Below are positions 23,937 through 34,731 of a stretch of 64,000 nucleotides of DNA, in pieces (the stretch's first letter is position 1; each line of letters opens with the position of its first letter). A program made the position numbers and the translations under genes. The stretch is from Neopestalotiopsis rosae (taxonomy: Eukaryota > Ascomycota > Sordariomycetes > Amphisphaeriales > Sporocadaceae). The notes below the pieces were generated by a model. That model searched no databases, was not told the origin of the DNA, and saw only the letters and a list, made by a program, of their open reading frames with translations. Location: positions 620,001 to 684,000 of the forward strand of contig JALGAS010000010.1 in the NCBI GenBank assembly GCA_023078685.1, in the 5' to 3' direction.

Positions 23937-24803
23937 GTTGACTTGTTTTCTTGAAAAGATCGAAGAAGGGTATGCTGAATGTTCAGGCTTGCTGTTCTTG
24001 CTCAAACTGGTGCATGGGAGTTGAAGGAGACGGACCATTCGCAATCTTATATAACCATAGAACCTTGACTTACTTGTGTGGAGATGATGGAGGCCCAAGA
24101 AGTGTGAGCAACGATCGGACAAAGGTTTCTTGGAGCTACTGGGCAGTGGATTAGCATAGCAAGAAACCGTCTAATATGTGGTTCCCATTTACAAACAGCC
24201 ATAGACAGCCTCAGGATTGAACTCTACCACAGTATACCTTCAAATTACTAGTTCTATCGGCATGGTGTCGAATTGTCTTATCTTCTCTCTAGTTCCATGT
24301 TATCGTATCGGAGACGCCCGGAAGCTTGTTTGATATGGGGAGAGTAGCATCCAGGCTAACTAATTCCTAACCAGTTCGGAACTTTACACGGTCTTTCCTC
24401 TTTTAGTAACTGAAGAAGCAAGTCTGGAAGTTTCAGCTTCCAACAAACAGCATATACTCTTGCCAGATTGGGATCAAATACTATCTGTCTCCACAATCTA
24501 CATAGACAATGGACATCTGCAGCGCTATTCTCACCTCACCTGACTGTGCACATGTGGGGTCGGGGCTTCGTAAACTAACGCCTTACCATTTTAGATCTAC
24601 TCACGGTGCTTTCCATGAATGGTAGGTGGGGCAGAGACGACGCCATTGTCAAGGCGATCTGATTGATTCGTTCTAATTCATCGTATATGATATAGCTTTA
24701 TATTCGCATACTTGATGCTATATTACAGGACCTCAAGTCACAATCAAGCGTATTGGCTTCCAACTTGGAAAAACTCAGGAAATCAAGTCATTCCGAGTTA
24801 AGC
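23937..24803. promoter_or_regulatory. Bidirectional upstream region between dioxygenase and P450
   Basis: The start codons at 23936 (minus) and 24804 (plus) face away from each other. No other gene was recognised between them. A TATAGCTTTATAT stretch lies at about 24692-24704, roughly 100 nt before the P450 ATG. Confidence 0.5.
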
Positions 24804-26621
24804 ATGGAGTACTTCGCTATCAGCTGCGGCCTTCTGGCGGCAAATCTGTTGTACTTAGGGGTTACTGCTATTCATAACACCTTGTTGTCTCCATTATCAA
24901 AAATTCCGGACTCGCATCTTTCGGCGCCTTTTTCTTCGCTCTGGATCAAGTGGCTGCGACATCAGAATCAGCTGAACAGGTTCTCGGAAGCAGCACACGA
25001 TGCATACGGACCTGTGGTCCGTCTAGGTCCGAACGAACTGAGCGTCAACTGTGTGCAAGATGGATTCAAGACCATTTACACAACAAAAGCTTTTGAGAAA
25101 CACCACTTCTACTTGAAATTCAAAAACTACATTTGAGTACGCTTTGCTGATTTCGTTTGGAGCTCCCTGCAATATCCATGCTTATCAGTCAGAATGGATG
25201 ATATGACCTCCGCATTGGACCCTTACCACCACGGCATACAACGAAGGCGAATCGGAAATATCCTGAGCAAATCGTTCCTCCACAGCTCCAGAGATCTGCC
25301 AGCTATCATAAAAGCAACCATGTACCAAGCTGCACTACCATTACTCGCGGGACCATCGACAGTTGAGCGCCACACTGTCGACATCATGGTCATTATGCGG
25401 GCTTTAGCTATGGATCTATGGACAGCATTCGTTTTCGGACGTCGGGTTTCCACCCGATACTTGGAAGATCTCCCGTCCGTCGACCGCTTCAACACTACAA
25501 TGATGACCAGCCGACCACAACAAATGTTCTATTGGCCTTCGGAGTTCCCATTGTTCACCTCAATACTGGAGAAACTAGGGTTTTCACTCATTCCAGATGC
25601 CAGTCTGCAGGAGAGTGATGAGCTTGATGCCTGGTTACTACGATTGATGGACGCGGTCGATGAGGAAGTTGCAGCAGTTGATTCCGGGATGAAGGAACCT
25701 TTCGGACCCGGAGAGAACCCAGTTGTCTACACGCAGTTCAAGACTGCTACATCAAAGGAAGGTCAAGCGTCATCGCCAACCTTAACAGACTATACGACCA
25801 TGCCAGCACACCTGCGCCGCTCTGGTAAAGTGGAAGAATCTTGGAAACAGATCCTCCAAAAGCCTCGCAGCCCACAACAGATATCAATCGCTAGTGAGAT
25901 CATGGACCAAACCTTGGGAGTAATACATGTATTTCCCACTGTGTTGATATTTGCATGTTGGCATCTCTCTCAAGACCAGCACATCCAATCACGGCTCAGG
26001 CGAGAGCTTCGCGCAGCAGCAGATGATCAAGATACCATGCAGGGAGATCAATTTCCAGATCCGAAAGTTTTGGAAGGGCTCCCAGTCCTGAATGCTGTGG
26101 TCATTGAAACGCTCCGTCTCAACGGGCCAAACACTGGACAGGAATTGCGGATCACGCCGAAAGGAAGACAAACCAAGCTAGGGCAATTCGACAATATTCC
26201 CGGGGGTGTCATAGTCAGTTCATCACCGTTTTGCTTGCACCGAGCAAAAGAGGTCTTCCCTGACCCGGATGGATGGCATCCAGAACGGTGGTTGCCCGAA
26301 GCTTCTGCTTGGCACGGCAACGGTGAAGCGCAAAAATGGTTCTGGGCATTTTCAAGCGGGCCAAGGGGATGTCCCGGTAACCTATTGGCTCAATTCTGTA
26401 AGACAACTCCGCATTCAGTGGTGAGAGCGAAGTGCAAAAAGGACGAACAGTTTGCTAACTGAGATACGCCAATAGTGATAAAACATATAATTGCCGCAAT
26501 ATATACGAGCCTGAAATCAACCATAGTGGAGGACTGTGAAATGGAGCTCAAAGGTGACTATGTTGCTGATCTTATCAGCAACAAGGCCATGTTACAATTC
26601 TCTAGAGAGACTGATAACTAG
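24804..26621 (+). pseudogene. Cytochrome P450, probably damaged at the first intron
   Basis: The N-terminal anchor (YFAISCGLLAANLLYLGVTAI), proline hinge region, AYGPVVRLGPNELSV, ETLR (K-helix, 26106-26117), PERW and the heme loop FSSGPRGCPG (Cys at 26370-26372) identify a P450. The last intron (26398-26475) joins cleanly to a C-terminal exon ending IVEDCEMELKG...RETDN at 26621. Between exon 1 and the next coding stretch (from about 25190) no GT-AG pair keeps the frame: an in-frame TGA at 25134-25136 sits directly before the only likely donor. The I-helix reads SEIMDQTLGVIHVFPTVLIF and lacks the usual (A/G)Gx(D/E)T. It is therefore either a pseudogene or carries a sequence error. It is paired with the dioxygenase. 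Confidence 0.7.
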
Positions 26622-26861
26622 GACCCAGGACAGTTGGGGTGTGATAGTCTGCCAAGGAAGGACATATAACACAGTCCTGAGTACTTAGAAAAGATACATG
26701 GTCAATATTGTAGAAGATTTGAAAGCTTTTGTACATGAGTCTGCAATGGCTTTCTCAAAGTGTGCCAATTGAACCTGTCGCTAATAATCTGACAGTGAAG
26801 TATGCCTACTTTAACACATATTTTCTGCTTCTATCAGCGAAGGGTCTAATGGTCATCGAAT

Positions 26862-28334
26862 TCAGCCCAATTTGAGTCTCCACCCTTTCTTCAACATGAT
26901 CTCCAACCAGGAATACTTCCTGCCGGATTGGTCTCGCAGAGCCCACACCTCTTGTAACAGTCGAATGGCTACTAAACTTGAGGGAACACGATTTAACGAG
27001 AACAACGCTTTGAAGCGTGATAGTACTTCTTCTCGCAATTTCCCATCCGAGTTATCCAACTCCGAGCCTGCTGTTAAAAGCGGAACACCATGAAGATTAA
27101 AGTAATGTGAAGTCGTTGGTGTTGAAGCCAGGTCTTGCAAAACTTCCAGCGAATAGCCTCTGATAATCTCTTCCGTCGTAAACCCGAAAAGAGCAGCATC
27201 ACCCTCATGATAGGAATCGAAGCTCAAACATCCACAGATACGATACAGCATGATTAAACCATGCTTTCGATACGCTTCGCATAGAGTTGATTCAAAGGCT
27301 GTCTGCACAGGAACTTGTCTTTGCAGCAATTGCTTGCTAAGAAGAGCCTCCCCGGCCAAGTCACGCTCCTCGCCTGCAAGGACTTTCCGACAGTACCTAC
27401 CGATCTTGCCAATGGTGAAGAATATGTCCATGCAGAATCCCCCGATGGGATGGAACGTGTCCCGCATCCTTTGCAGGACACGTTCTACACCTACTGTTTC
27501 CAGCGCCGGTATTTCATTCGGCTCCGCTATGAACGAACAACACGCGTCCCAATAGATATAGCAGCCAACAACATAATTCAAATGCGCAGTTTCGTAGATT
27601 TCTGGTGTAGCGACTAATAAGTCGATTATCGCGCGGCCGCCAAGGAGATGCTGCACCCCAAATTCAGTGAAGCTACCTTCTATCCAGCTGGTGAATGATC
27701 CCAGCAGAAAGACAGCAAGAAACGTTGATGGTAGCGTTTTGCTGGCAGGTTGGAGCTCCAGCTGAACTAGTCGGAGAGCATCTTGACGCTGTTCTACAGC
27801 GCTTGCAAGATTTGTAAATGTGAAGAAGTGCTCGTGCGCTGCACTCACACTCTGAAGAGCGTGAACCAACGCTGGTGAGGCAGCGAGATGTGCCAAAATG
27901 GGAAATGACATGGGATTATTGTCGGGGTCGAGTGTCATGATCTGACTGGCCTTTTCAAGCCAATACTTGAGCAATCTCTTATCCGTGGATGGGCTACTCA
28001 AGTATGATGGCAGCCCGGCGCCAGACAGCCATGGCATCTCAACTTGCCATTTTGTCAATTGTGGTTGGGACCAACAGAGCGAACCCGAAATCTGACATCG
28101 TACGCAAATCGGGAAGCTTTCATCACATTTTAAGTGATGAAGCTTACACTGCGTACAACCAGCACGACTTTTGCGGCGAGTGTAGCGACGCCTCTTCGTT
28201 GTTTTGGGGGCACACGCGATGCCGAAAGAAAAGTTGTCATGAGTGTCATCCGTAGGTATTGAAGCAGATGCAGTATTTACGTCAAACGAGTCGGGACTTT
28301 GAACCGATGCAAAGCGAACTTTGTACCTTCCCAT
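26862..28334 (-). CDS. Zn2Cys6 transcription factor with fungal-specific regulatory domain
   Basis: A single exon of 490 residues from the ATG at 28334 (MGRYKVRFAS). An in-frame ATG 45 codons upstream (28469) exists but adds an unlikely leader. The zinc cluster is C60-C63-C70-C77-C80-C87, preceded by a basic run (TKRRRYTRRKSR), with spacing as in GAL4-type factors. The remainder resembles the Fungal_trans_2 regulatory region (YLSSPSTDKRLLKYWLEKAS, LPSTFLAVFLLGSFTSW, HLLGGRAIIDLL). It lies tail-to-tail with the P450 and next to the permease. It may control the dioxygenase/P450 pair; this is inferred from position only. Confidence 0.9.
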   Translation of the reverse strand: MGRYKVRFASVQSPDSFDVNTASASIPTDDTHDNFSFGIACAPKTTKRRRYTRRKSRAGCTQCKLHHLKCDESFPICVRCQISGSLCWSQPQLTKWQVEMPWLSGAGLPSYLSSPSTDKRLLKYWLEKASQIMTLDPDNNPMSFPILAHLAASPALVHALQSVSAAHEHFFTFTNLASAVEQRQDALRLVQLELQPASKTLPSTFLAVFLLGSFTSWIEGSFTEFGVQHLLGGRAIIDLLVATPEIYETAHLNYVVGCYIYWDACCSFIAEPNEIPALETVGVERVLQRMRDTFHPIGGFCMDIFFTIGKIGRYCRKVLAGEERDLAGEALLSKQLLQRQVPVQTAFESTLCEAYRKHGLIMLYRICGCLSFDSYHEGDAALFGFTTEEIIRGYSLEVLQDLASTPTTSHYFNLHGVPLLTAGSELDNSDGKLREEVLSRFKALFSLNRVPSSLVAIRLLQEVWALRDQSGRKYSWLEIMLKKGWRLKLG

Positions 28335-28469
28335 GATGTTCGTTTGATTGAATCTTTGTCCTCTGAAAATACCCTTCGCTGATGTTGTCGAAAACCAGGC
28401 TATTCGGCTCTCTATTGAAAAAGGTGGTATGCAACTACAAAAACAAAATCTGTCGAGAAATCTGGTCAT

Positions 28470-29255
28470 GCAATTCTAGTCAAACGATATACAGCATCTT
28501 CATTCGAGTAAATGCCGGGATTTAGCATACTAGGTGTTCAGACACAGATTTGATTGTGGCCGATTTGTGAGTGACCAAACAAACGCTACGGAACAAACCT
28601 TACCCTGGAAACTTTCCTTTTACGGACATTTCGCGAGACTCCGCTCTAAGATAGCTAGCTCGACCAATCCTAGAGTGATAATTTGTTATAGCTGCATCAT
28701 ATCTCTAGACTAGTCTTATTGTGGAGCTCATACTTTTGTAGATGCCATGTATGGCCTGCCGGTATATCGCGATAAGACTCATTATCTAGCACATTCGCTA
28801 GGGTAGCGGCATATGAAGATCTACAATCAGCGCTTATCTTTCCCTTCCATCTACGTGTGGAGGGTGCACGTGCTTACAGAGTACATGCATAGTACTGAGC
28901 AATCTTCTAAAATTTAAGTCGGGAAGGGGGACAAAGTCGTCCTCAGGCCGATTCACTGGTGCGAATGAGGCTAGCGAGGCTAGTATGAAGCACGTTGGAA
29001 CGATCTTCGGGATGAAGAACGAGTATGAAGAAAGCGGCCAAGTTGAACTAATTCTCGTCGGATATTATTAGTGGTCATGCCTGATCGTAAGCTATTTGCG
29101 CCGAGAAAGGTATGCCTTGACCTCAGCTCTCCAGCTAGGTTTCTCAGGAAGCGTCAATTCGTAAGAGTCTATCGCAGGGCGACACCAAATCAAATCCATT
29201 TGTGTGACAGGATTCACGATATCTACCATAATAGCCTAGCAGCTATTGTGGAGCT
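28470..29255. other. Intergenic region with dispersed-repeat remnants
   Basis: Contains the second copy (about 28699-28775) of the diverged repeat also seen at 22371 and 29219. The right copy runs into the 3' end of the permease gene. No gene was recognised. Confidence 0.4.
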
Positions 29256-30867
29256 TCACTTTTGGTCTGCTAGCGCAGTGGTAGACGTGAAAATTTGTGC
29301 CAGCTCGATAATCTTTGTCCCCTTTGTCCACTTCCAACCCAAATAAGTAAAAGGAGTGATGAGAAGCATAGCATATTTGGTGAGAAAAGAAGATACGGTG
29401 AACTGTCCCGGAAGGAATACAGTATAGCCGATTCCGAATGTGATCAGTATGAACTCAGCAAAGGCAATCCAAGCACAGTAAGGCTGCCCCCAGCCATAGT
29501 ACGGAAAGGCTCTGCGATCCACGCCTTGCACCTTGCAAGCATAGTAGAATCTGAGATATGTAATACAGATAACAACGTAGTTGATCAGCCCACCACTCGT
29601 CAGAATATTGATCAGCCAGTTCAGTACAGTAGCTCCAGAGTTTGACACCTGGAGGAAAGAAAGGAATACAAACATCATGGTCACGAGAAGGGAGTAAAGT
29701 GGCACTCCTTTCTTCGTGCACCGGGCTAGCACCTTAGGCGCTTGACCGACCAGTGCTAGACTGTAGAGGTTGCGGCTGGCGGTATAGACGTACGTGTTAC
29801 CAGCTGAAAAGATACTCGAGAAGAGCAGTGCATTGGTAACATCCGGCAGAACACCGATACCGAAGTTCCGCATTGCAATGACATACGGAGATGCCGCGGC
29901 AGACCCTGATCCCTGGCTGCTCAAGAGTGTAGGGTCGTTGTACGGGATAACAATACCGACACAGAGAGCCCCAAAGATGAAGAAGATGGCAAATCTCCAG
30001 TACATGGTCTTGAATGCGTGCTTGATATCATCTCGTGGTCGCTCCGCTTCTCCTGCAATTACCGAGATGAATTCGGGACCGACGACGAGCAGAGCCGCGA
30101 AGAATAGGGCGTACAGAAAGGCTTCGAATTGACCTTGAGAGCCCTCGGATCGATATGTGTTGAACGCGCCGGGCTCGGACCAGTATCGAAAACCATAAAC
30201 GTCGTTGCGTGTATTCCCTCCGACCATGGTAACAAAGGTGAAAACGTAGAGCATAATGATGAGAAGGACTTTGCCGCTCGACAACCAAAATTCCACTTCT
30301 CCGTACCAATTGACAGCTACCACGTTGATAAGACTGCAGACCAGTTAGTTTCTGATACTTAAGGAAGGGGTGATGCTATGGCTCGCACCCGTAAACAAAA
30401 ATGCATGCCGGAATGACTGCTTCGACAGATATATCCTCTCGCCAGAATTGCAAAACGGAAACCGCAGCAGTGATCTCAAATGGAATACAAACAGCTTCGT
30501 AAAGGAAAAAGTTGATTCCACTCATAAACCCTAGTGCTTCATCAACCCATTTTCCAGCGAGACGAACAAAGCCACCTGGAACGGGCATCAAGACACACAT
30601 TTCGGCGATAGAGTTATTGAGTAGTCCAACGAAACAGGTCTGGAGAGCAACTGCTATCAGAAGCCATCCGGGCCCCGAAACAGCGAGAATACCTCCTATG
30701 GCAACGAATAAAGTAGTGCCGATGGAGCCGCCGATAGCAAAAAGTTGTACTTGCCGACCTCCTACCCTCCGGTGGAGGCCCTCTTGGCTTTCCACAAGCT
30801 GGCCGCACTCTATGTCATTCTGAGCGGTAGTCTTGATGACTTCATCTTCACTTTTGATGGCTGTCAT
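29256..30867 (-). CDS. Amino-acid permease (APC superfamily, yeast AAP type)
   Basis: Exons 30389-30867 and 29256-30333 (55-nt intron) give 518 residues with about 12 membrane segments. Family marks: HRRVGGRQVQLFAIGGSIGTTLFV near the N-terminus, PVPGGFVRLAGKWVDEALGF, GPEFISVIAGEAERPRDDIKHAFKTMYWR and SAGNTYVYTASRNLYSLAL. It should import amino acids across the plasma membrane by proton symport; specificity cannot be read. The ATG at 30867 is the first true ATG in this frame. The last codons fall in sequence that resembles a dispersed repeat, so the C-terminus may have been altered. It neighbours a Zn2Cys6 factor. Confidence 0.92.
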
Positions 30868-30960
30868 TTTTCGAAAAATATGTGCTGAAACCTTGCGCAA
30901 AATCAGAACAGAATTTGGTGAATGAAATCGCAACGTAATACTTGTCTCTGAGCCAGGACT

Positions 30961-30968
30961 TATATAAG
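30961..30968 (-). promoter_or_regulatory. TATA box of the amino-acid permease
   Basis: TATATAAG on the minus strand, about 95 nt upstream of the ATG at 30867. Sequence match and spacing only. Confidence 0.45.
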
Positions 30969-31239
30969 TCTATCATGCGTCTGGGGGACCCTTGTCGCAC
31001 ACGTCAAGGCACAACATCGCGACGCTTGACATACAATAGAGGCTGCCAGGGATTCAGGTGGAAGATAACAAAGCTTATCATAAGCATCGTAGCAGCTAGG
31101 ATCCAGAGCGACGCTTTTTCACGGAAAAGTACCTGCATTCAGCATATCTCACAACCTTATCTCTTTCCTCTTTAGGGCTGAAGACGAGTAGCGTTTCCCC
31201 ACATTTAGAACTATGGCTCTCAGTTGCCCACCACCACGC

Positions 31240-32135
31240 TAAGTGCTCCCGGCAGTGAGGAAGCTTGTAGATGGAGATGGAGAGCTTTACCTCGTACCGA
31301 CGCCTACGAGAGATCCGATCGATTCTCTCAACTGGCATCCGGCGCGGAAATGGGCATCTTGGCCATTCTCATGGCCTGGAGCTTGGCTGCGCTTTCAATT
31401 CAAGCCTTCATACTCAACTACATTCCGTCCGTGGCGGAGCGATACCCGGATGCCAGCGAAAGTGGAATCAACAACCTCCTAGTCATCATTATCATGCCCA
31501 TGATCGAGCCTGGGCAGCTGATGTTCACTCCGCTTGCGATCGCCCACGGCCGAAGGTTTGCCATGCCCCTTGCCAATGCGCTGCTTCTAGCAACTTGTCT
31601 CTGAGGCGCTTTCGCCGCATGTTATCAGTCACTTCGAATAGCACGTGTATTTGAAGGCCTGGCCGCAGGACCAATGGAATGTTCAGTCTGCATAATTTTC
31701 CAGGAGTTTATCTTCATGCACGAACATGGTATCATGACTGTTGCGCCGATAAATAGCCAGCTGGCGCTCTAGCTTGGACTGAGCATTGCCACAAACTATA
31801 AGGAACTCATAACTGGCTCTAGGGATCCTTTTTCATGTTTGCGGCCATCGCTGCCTTTACGCTAGTCGGCATGCTCGTGGTCATGTTCGAATCTCGTTAT
31901 GACCGCGGCGACAATAACGTGCTTCCTCGCGTCAAACTCGACAAGTATGATGCCTTCAAGAAGCGCATTGGCACCGATGGAGAGGTTGAGCCCTCCACAA
32001 TCGCACGGCAGCTCAGACCTGTATCTCGGAGAGTTCGGGGCTCGCCCAATCACAGTGTGCTTTGGTTCTTCAAGCGCATGGGAAAGTACACTCTATCTCC
32101 AGTCATGTGGTATTTAAATATATATCGAATGAAGC
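31240..32135 (+). pseudogene. MFS transporter remnant
   Basis: Reads as pieces of a drug-type major facilitator in three frames. First ELYLVPTPTRDPIDSLNW, the usual segment before TM1. Then, after a frameshift near 31350, FILNYIPSVAERYPDASESG and LAIAHGRRFAMPLANALLL (a loop-2 GRR motif). After a stop near 31603 comes RVFEGLAAGPMECSV. A second stop follows, then FAAIAAFTLVGMLVVMFESRYDR (the FPETxYxR region) and a start of the second half (SPVMWYL) where similarity ends. At least two stops and two frame changes make it non-functional. The break at about 32117 coincides with a sequence repeated at 35758. Confidence 0.78.
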
Positions 32136-32332
32136 GTCGCCAGGACGAATCTGTGCCCAATAGCAGGGTGTGTATATCTGTCAAAAGGTATGTACAATAT
32201 TCATTGCATTGACTAGCTAAGCCTCAACTACAGTAGATGAGGAAGGCTCCTACTATATGCACGGTATAGACATAGTATGGGTCGCACCCAACCACCTATA
32301 TTCCAACAATATCGTCGAAGCACTCGTCGCGG
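32117..32332 (+). repeat. Duplicated coding-like segment, copy 1 (interrupted)
   Basis: 32117-32165 and 32308-32332 together match the continuous segment 35758-35840, with about 140 nt inserted between the halves. Both copies can be read in one frame as KRRQ.ESVPN.RV.IS(S)KH. I do not recognise the parent gene. Confidence 0.6.
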
Positions 32333-33371
32333 TACCAGTTCCCCGATGTGCACTTGTTGAGTTCCCAGAGAAGTAGTCTCGCCCATCACAGCAACACTGC
32401 GAGTGGAAGATGTTGTAGAAAACTTGGTAGATTTATATACGAAAGGGTTGAATATATGGCATTTTCGCCATTATATGCAAACGCTCTCAATGATACTCGT
32501 GATTATAGATGCTTGCCTGCCACTGGGAATGACTCGTAGTCCTCGCAACGCCAAGGCTTTTGGCATGCAGGGTCTGGGGTATGTTACTGCGCTTTTTGTT
32601 GCCCCTGTTGAGCGCTGGAGCCAATTTCTCTCCACTATACATCGTCGCCCCGCAAGGCACTCTGATTCCGAGGTAATTACAACTAGAGAGCAAGCACTAT
32701 TCAGGTTTCCGGTGGTACTATTGGCATGCAATATGCAACACGTCAGGGGACCTCTAACGGCTTCTTATATAGAGCTGGCAGGCATTCAACTGCGTATCGT
32801 ACTTATCCTCCGGCGACAGGAACTCGGCCGACACAGAGAAAAAGGCTTTAGGCAAGCCTTGCGCCGCAATGGCACATAATCCCCCCACTTGCAAATTTGC
32901 GTACCCTGGGCTGATAACGGTGACGACTCTTGGTTCTTTTCTGAACCAGCCCCTCTCGAACTGGCGATGATGGCAGTCAGTCTAGAGGTTATAAAGATTA
33001 TTGTTGGCTGTTTGGCCGTGGCACCACCAAGGGCGACATCTCTGGGCCCGCTGGGTACCCAATACTATGCTGGCCTATATCCACCTCCTCCACTCGTAAC
33101 TATCACGACGCTCCACGGGGAAACACATCAGGTTGCTGGGTTCCCTCCTCAAAGTTTCGCTTCTCACCTCGCTGCACCGAATTTCTCGCATTTTCCTTCC
33201 CATCGGAACAGCCTCCCTAGGTTTGTTTCCACTGTTCCCCGCCCACCTGCGTTGCACAACACAATTACCCTTGAATCATCATGTAGGGTCCAAGAACTAC
33301 TTGCTGTTCTGGCTATTCCGACCGGGCACACCTCATTTGGAGATGCGCAGGTCCACCTCGCTGTAAAAACT
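32333..33371. other. Unassigned region before the SDR gene
   Basis: Contains an open frame at 32403-32879 (158 codons, starts with ATG, no recognised domain) and another at 32889-33392 that lacks an ATG start. Composition changes from AT-leaning to GC-rich toward 33450. Possibly more remnant coding sequence. Confidence 0.35.
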
Positions 33372-33378
33372 TATATAA
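33372..33378 (+). promoter_or_regulatory. TATA box of the SDR gene
   Basis: TATATAA 71 nt before the ATG at 33449, followed by an A-rich leader. Confidence 0.5.
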
Positions 33379-33448
33379 GAGAGAATAAATAGGCTCTCGT
33401 CCGTCGAGACGCTCCCAATTTCTTAACAAATCCCTCCATCAACTCACG

Positions 33449-34228
33449 ATGACTTTTGGCGTCACTACACCCGACTTCCCCGAAGGCTGCGCCGTGATCT
33501 TCGGCGGCTCCGGCGGCCTCGGTCGCGCGAGCGCCGGCCTGATCGCGGAGCGCGGCTCTGACATTGTTGTCACCTACAAGTCGCGCGCCGCCGAAGCCGA
33601 GTCCTTGGTCGAGGAGGTTCGCAAGCTCGGGCGCAATGCGAGTGCGGTGGCTTGCGACGTTACAGACCGCGCGTCGGTCGAGGCCGTCTTTGAGCATGCC
33701 GTCAAGACCTACAAGCGCGTGCACACAGTAGTGTCCGCCGGCGGCCTCGTCTTCGACACCGGCCCGCTGGCCGCCTTCAAGTGGGACTCGTTCCGCGGCG
33801 TCATCGAGACCGACGTCTACGGTTTCTTCAACATCGTGCAGGCCGGTGTGCCGGTGCTGCGCGCGGGCAAGGGCGGTTCGTTCGTGGCCTTGATCACCTC
33901 GGCGACGGATCGCACCGTGCCGCAGGACGCGCTCTCGTCGACGCCCAAGGCGGCCGTGAAGATGATGATGCGCCACCTTGCCATCGAGGAGGCTGGTCAC
34001 GGCATCCGCGCCAACGCGGTGGGACCTGGAGTCATCAACGCCGGCATGGTGATGCCTTTGATGGAAACCCCGGCGCGGGCGCTGCTTGAGGGTGCCACCG
34101 CCGTGACGCCCCTCGCACGCTGGGGTGAGGCTTCCGAGATTGCCGAGACAGTTGCCTTCCTGGCCTCATCGAAGGCGTCTTACATTACCGGGCAGACTAT
34201 CATGGTCGATGGTGGCCTTGCTGCATAA
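33449..34228 (+). CDS. Short-chain dehydrogenase/reductase family protein lacking catalytic Tyr
   Basis: Intronless, 259 residues, classic SDR length. The cofactor motif is GGSGGLGRA, followed by CDVTDR, a weak NNAG equivalent (VSAGG), LITSAT with the catalytic-type Ser, RANAVGPGVI, and the C-terminal ASYITGQTIMVDGG. The active-site YxxxK is SSTPK (codons 163-167): Lys167 is kept but Tyr is Ser. Normal hydride-transfer chemistry is therefore unlikely, unless another residue substitutes. Codon use is strongly GC-ending, unlike the neighbours, and the sequence resembles bacterial FabG-type SDRs. Transfer from bacteria is possible. It is convergent with the isochorismatase-like gene. Confidence 0.9.
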   Translation: MTFGVTTPDFPEGCAVIFGGSGGLGRASAGLIAERGSDIVVTYKSRAAEAESLVEEVRKLGRNASAVACDVTDRASVEAVFEHAVKTYKRVHTVVSAGGLVFDTGPLAAFKWDSFRGVIETDVYGFFNIVQAGVPVLRAGKGGSFVALITSATDRTVPQDALSSTPKAAVKMMMRHLAIEEAGHGIRANAVGPGVINAGMVMPLMETPARALLEGATAVTPLARWGEASEIAETVAFLASSKASYITGQTIMVDGGLAA

Positions 34229-34731
34229 GTTAGACGGGTCCGACACGAGGCTCGGCGTGGCATAATACTTATCACGTGCTAGTACTTATTGCCAGTACTA
34301 GTACTCGAAACTTCCTCTTAGTATCTCACCTTGCTAACAATTGCCACACTTGAAGACTGGATTGATGCCCCATCGGATCCTCATCTTCTCGTGGTTAGTT
34401 AGCTGGTTATCTGATTTCTGTGACCGTCACCTTGATCTATTTCGTTCTTTTCCTCGCGTGCACGTACCTCATACTTTCGCCGAGTACACTGGCGTAACAA
34501 TATTATTATAGAACGAGGGAGGGAACCACCGTCGTCAACGTTTGAGTAAAGGGGGATGCGGTACGCGTTATCCTCTTGTTGACGCTGCTATCCGAGACGA
34601 GTAGTACTAGCCTACATAAGTCGGGATCCACCCGGGCCGCCTGTAGCTGGCGCCTGGGTCCGTCCATTCGCTAGCTGTCCAGCGGCAGCGCGCCCAGCGC
34701 CGTGACAAGACATCCTTCAATTGTGCAAGTC
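34229..34731. other. Intergenic between convergent genes
   Basis: About 500 nt of shared 3' region of the SDR and isochorismatase-like genes. AGTACTAGTACT-like short repeats lie at about 34278-34308. Nothing else was recognised. Confidence 0.4.

Noticed and set aside
29265..29300. tRNA D-arm-like sequence CTAGCGCAGTGGTAGACG
   Set aside because: It lies in the antisense of the permease C-terminal codons and has no anticodon or T arm.
32889..33392. 167-codon frame upstream of the SDR
   Set aside because: It has no ATG start, is Pro-rich without a domain, and contains the SDR TATA box and leader.
33371..34000. Antisense open frame of 209 codons opposite the SDR
   Set aside because: A GC-rich shadow ORF with Arg/Gly-rich composition; the sense strand carries the clear SDR domain.
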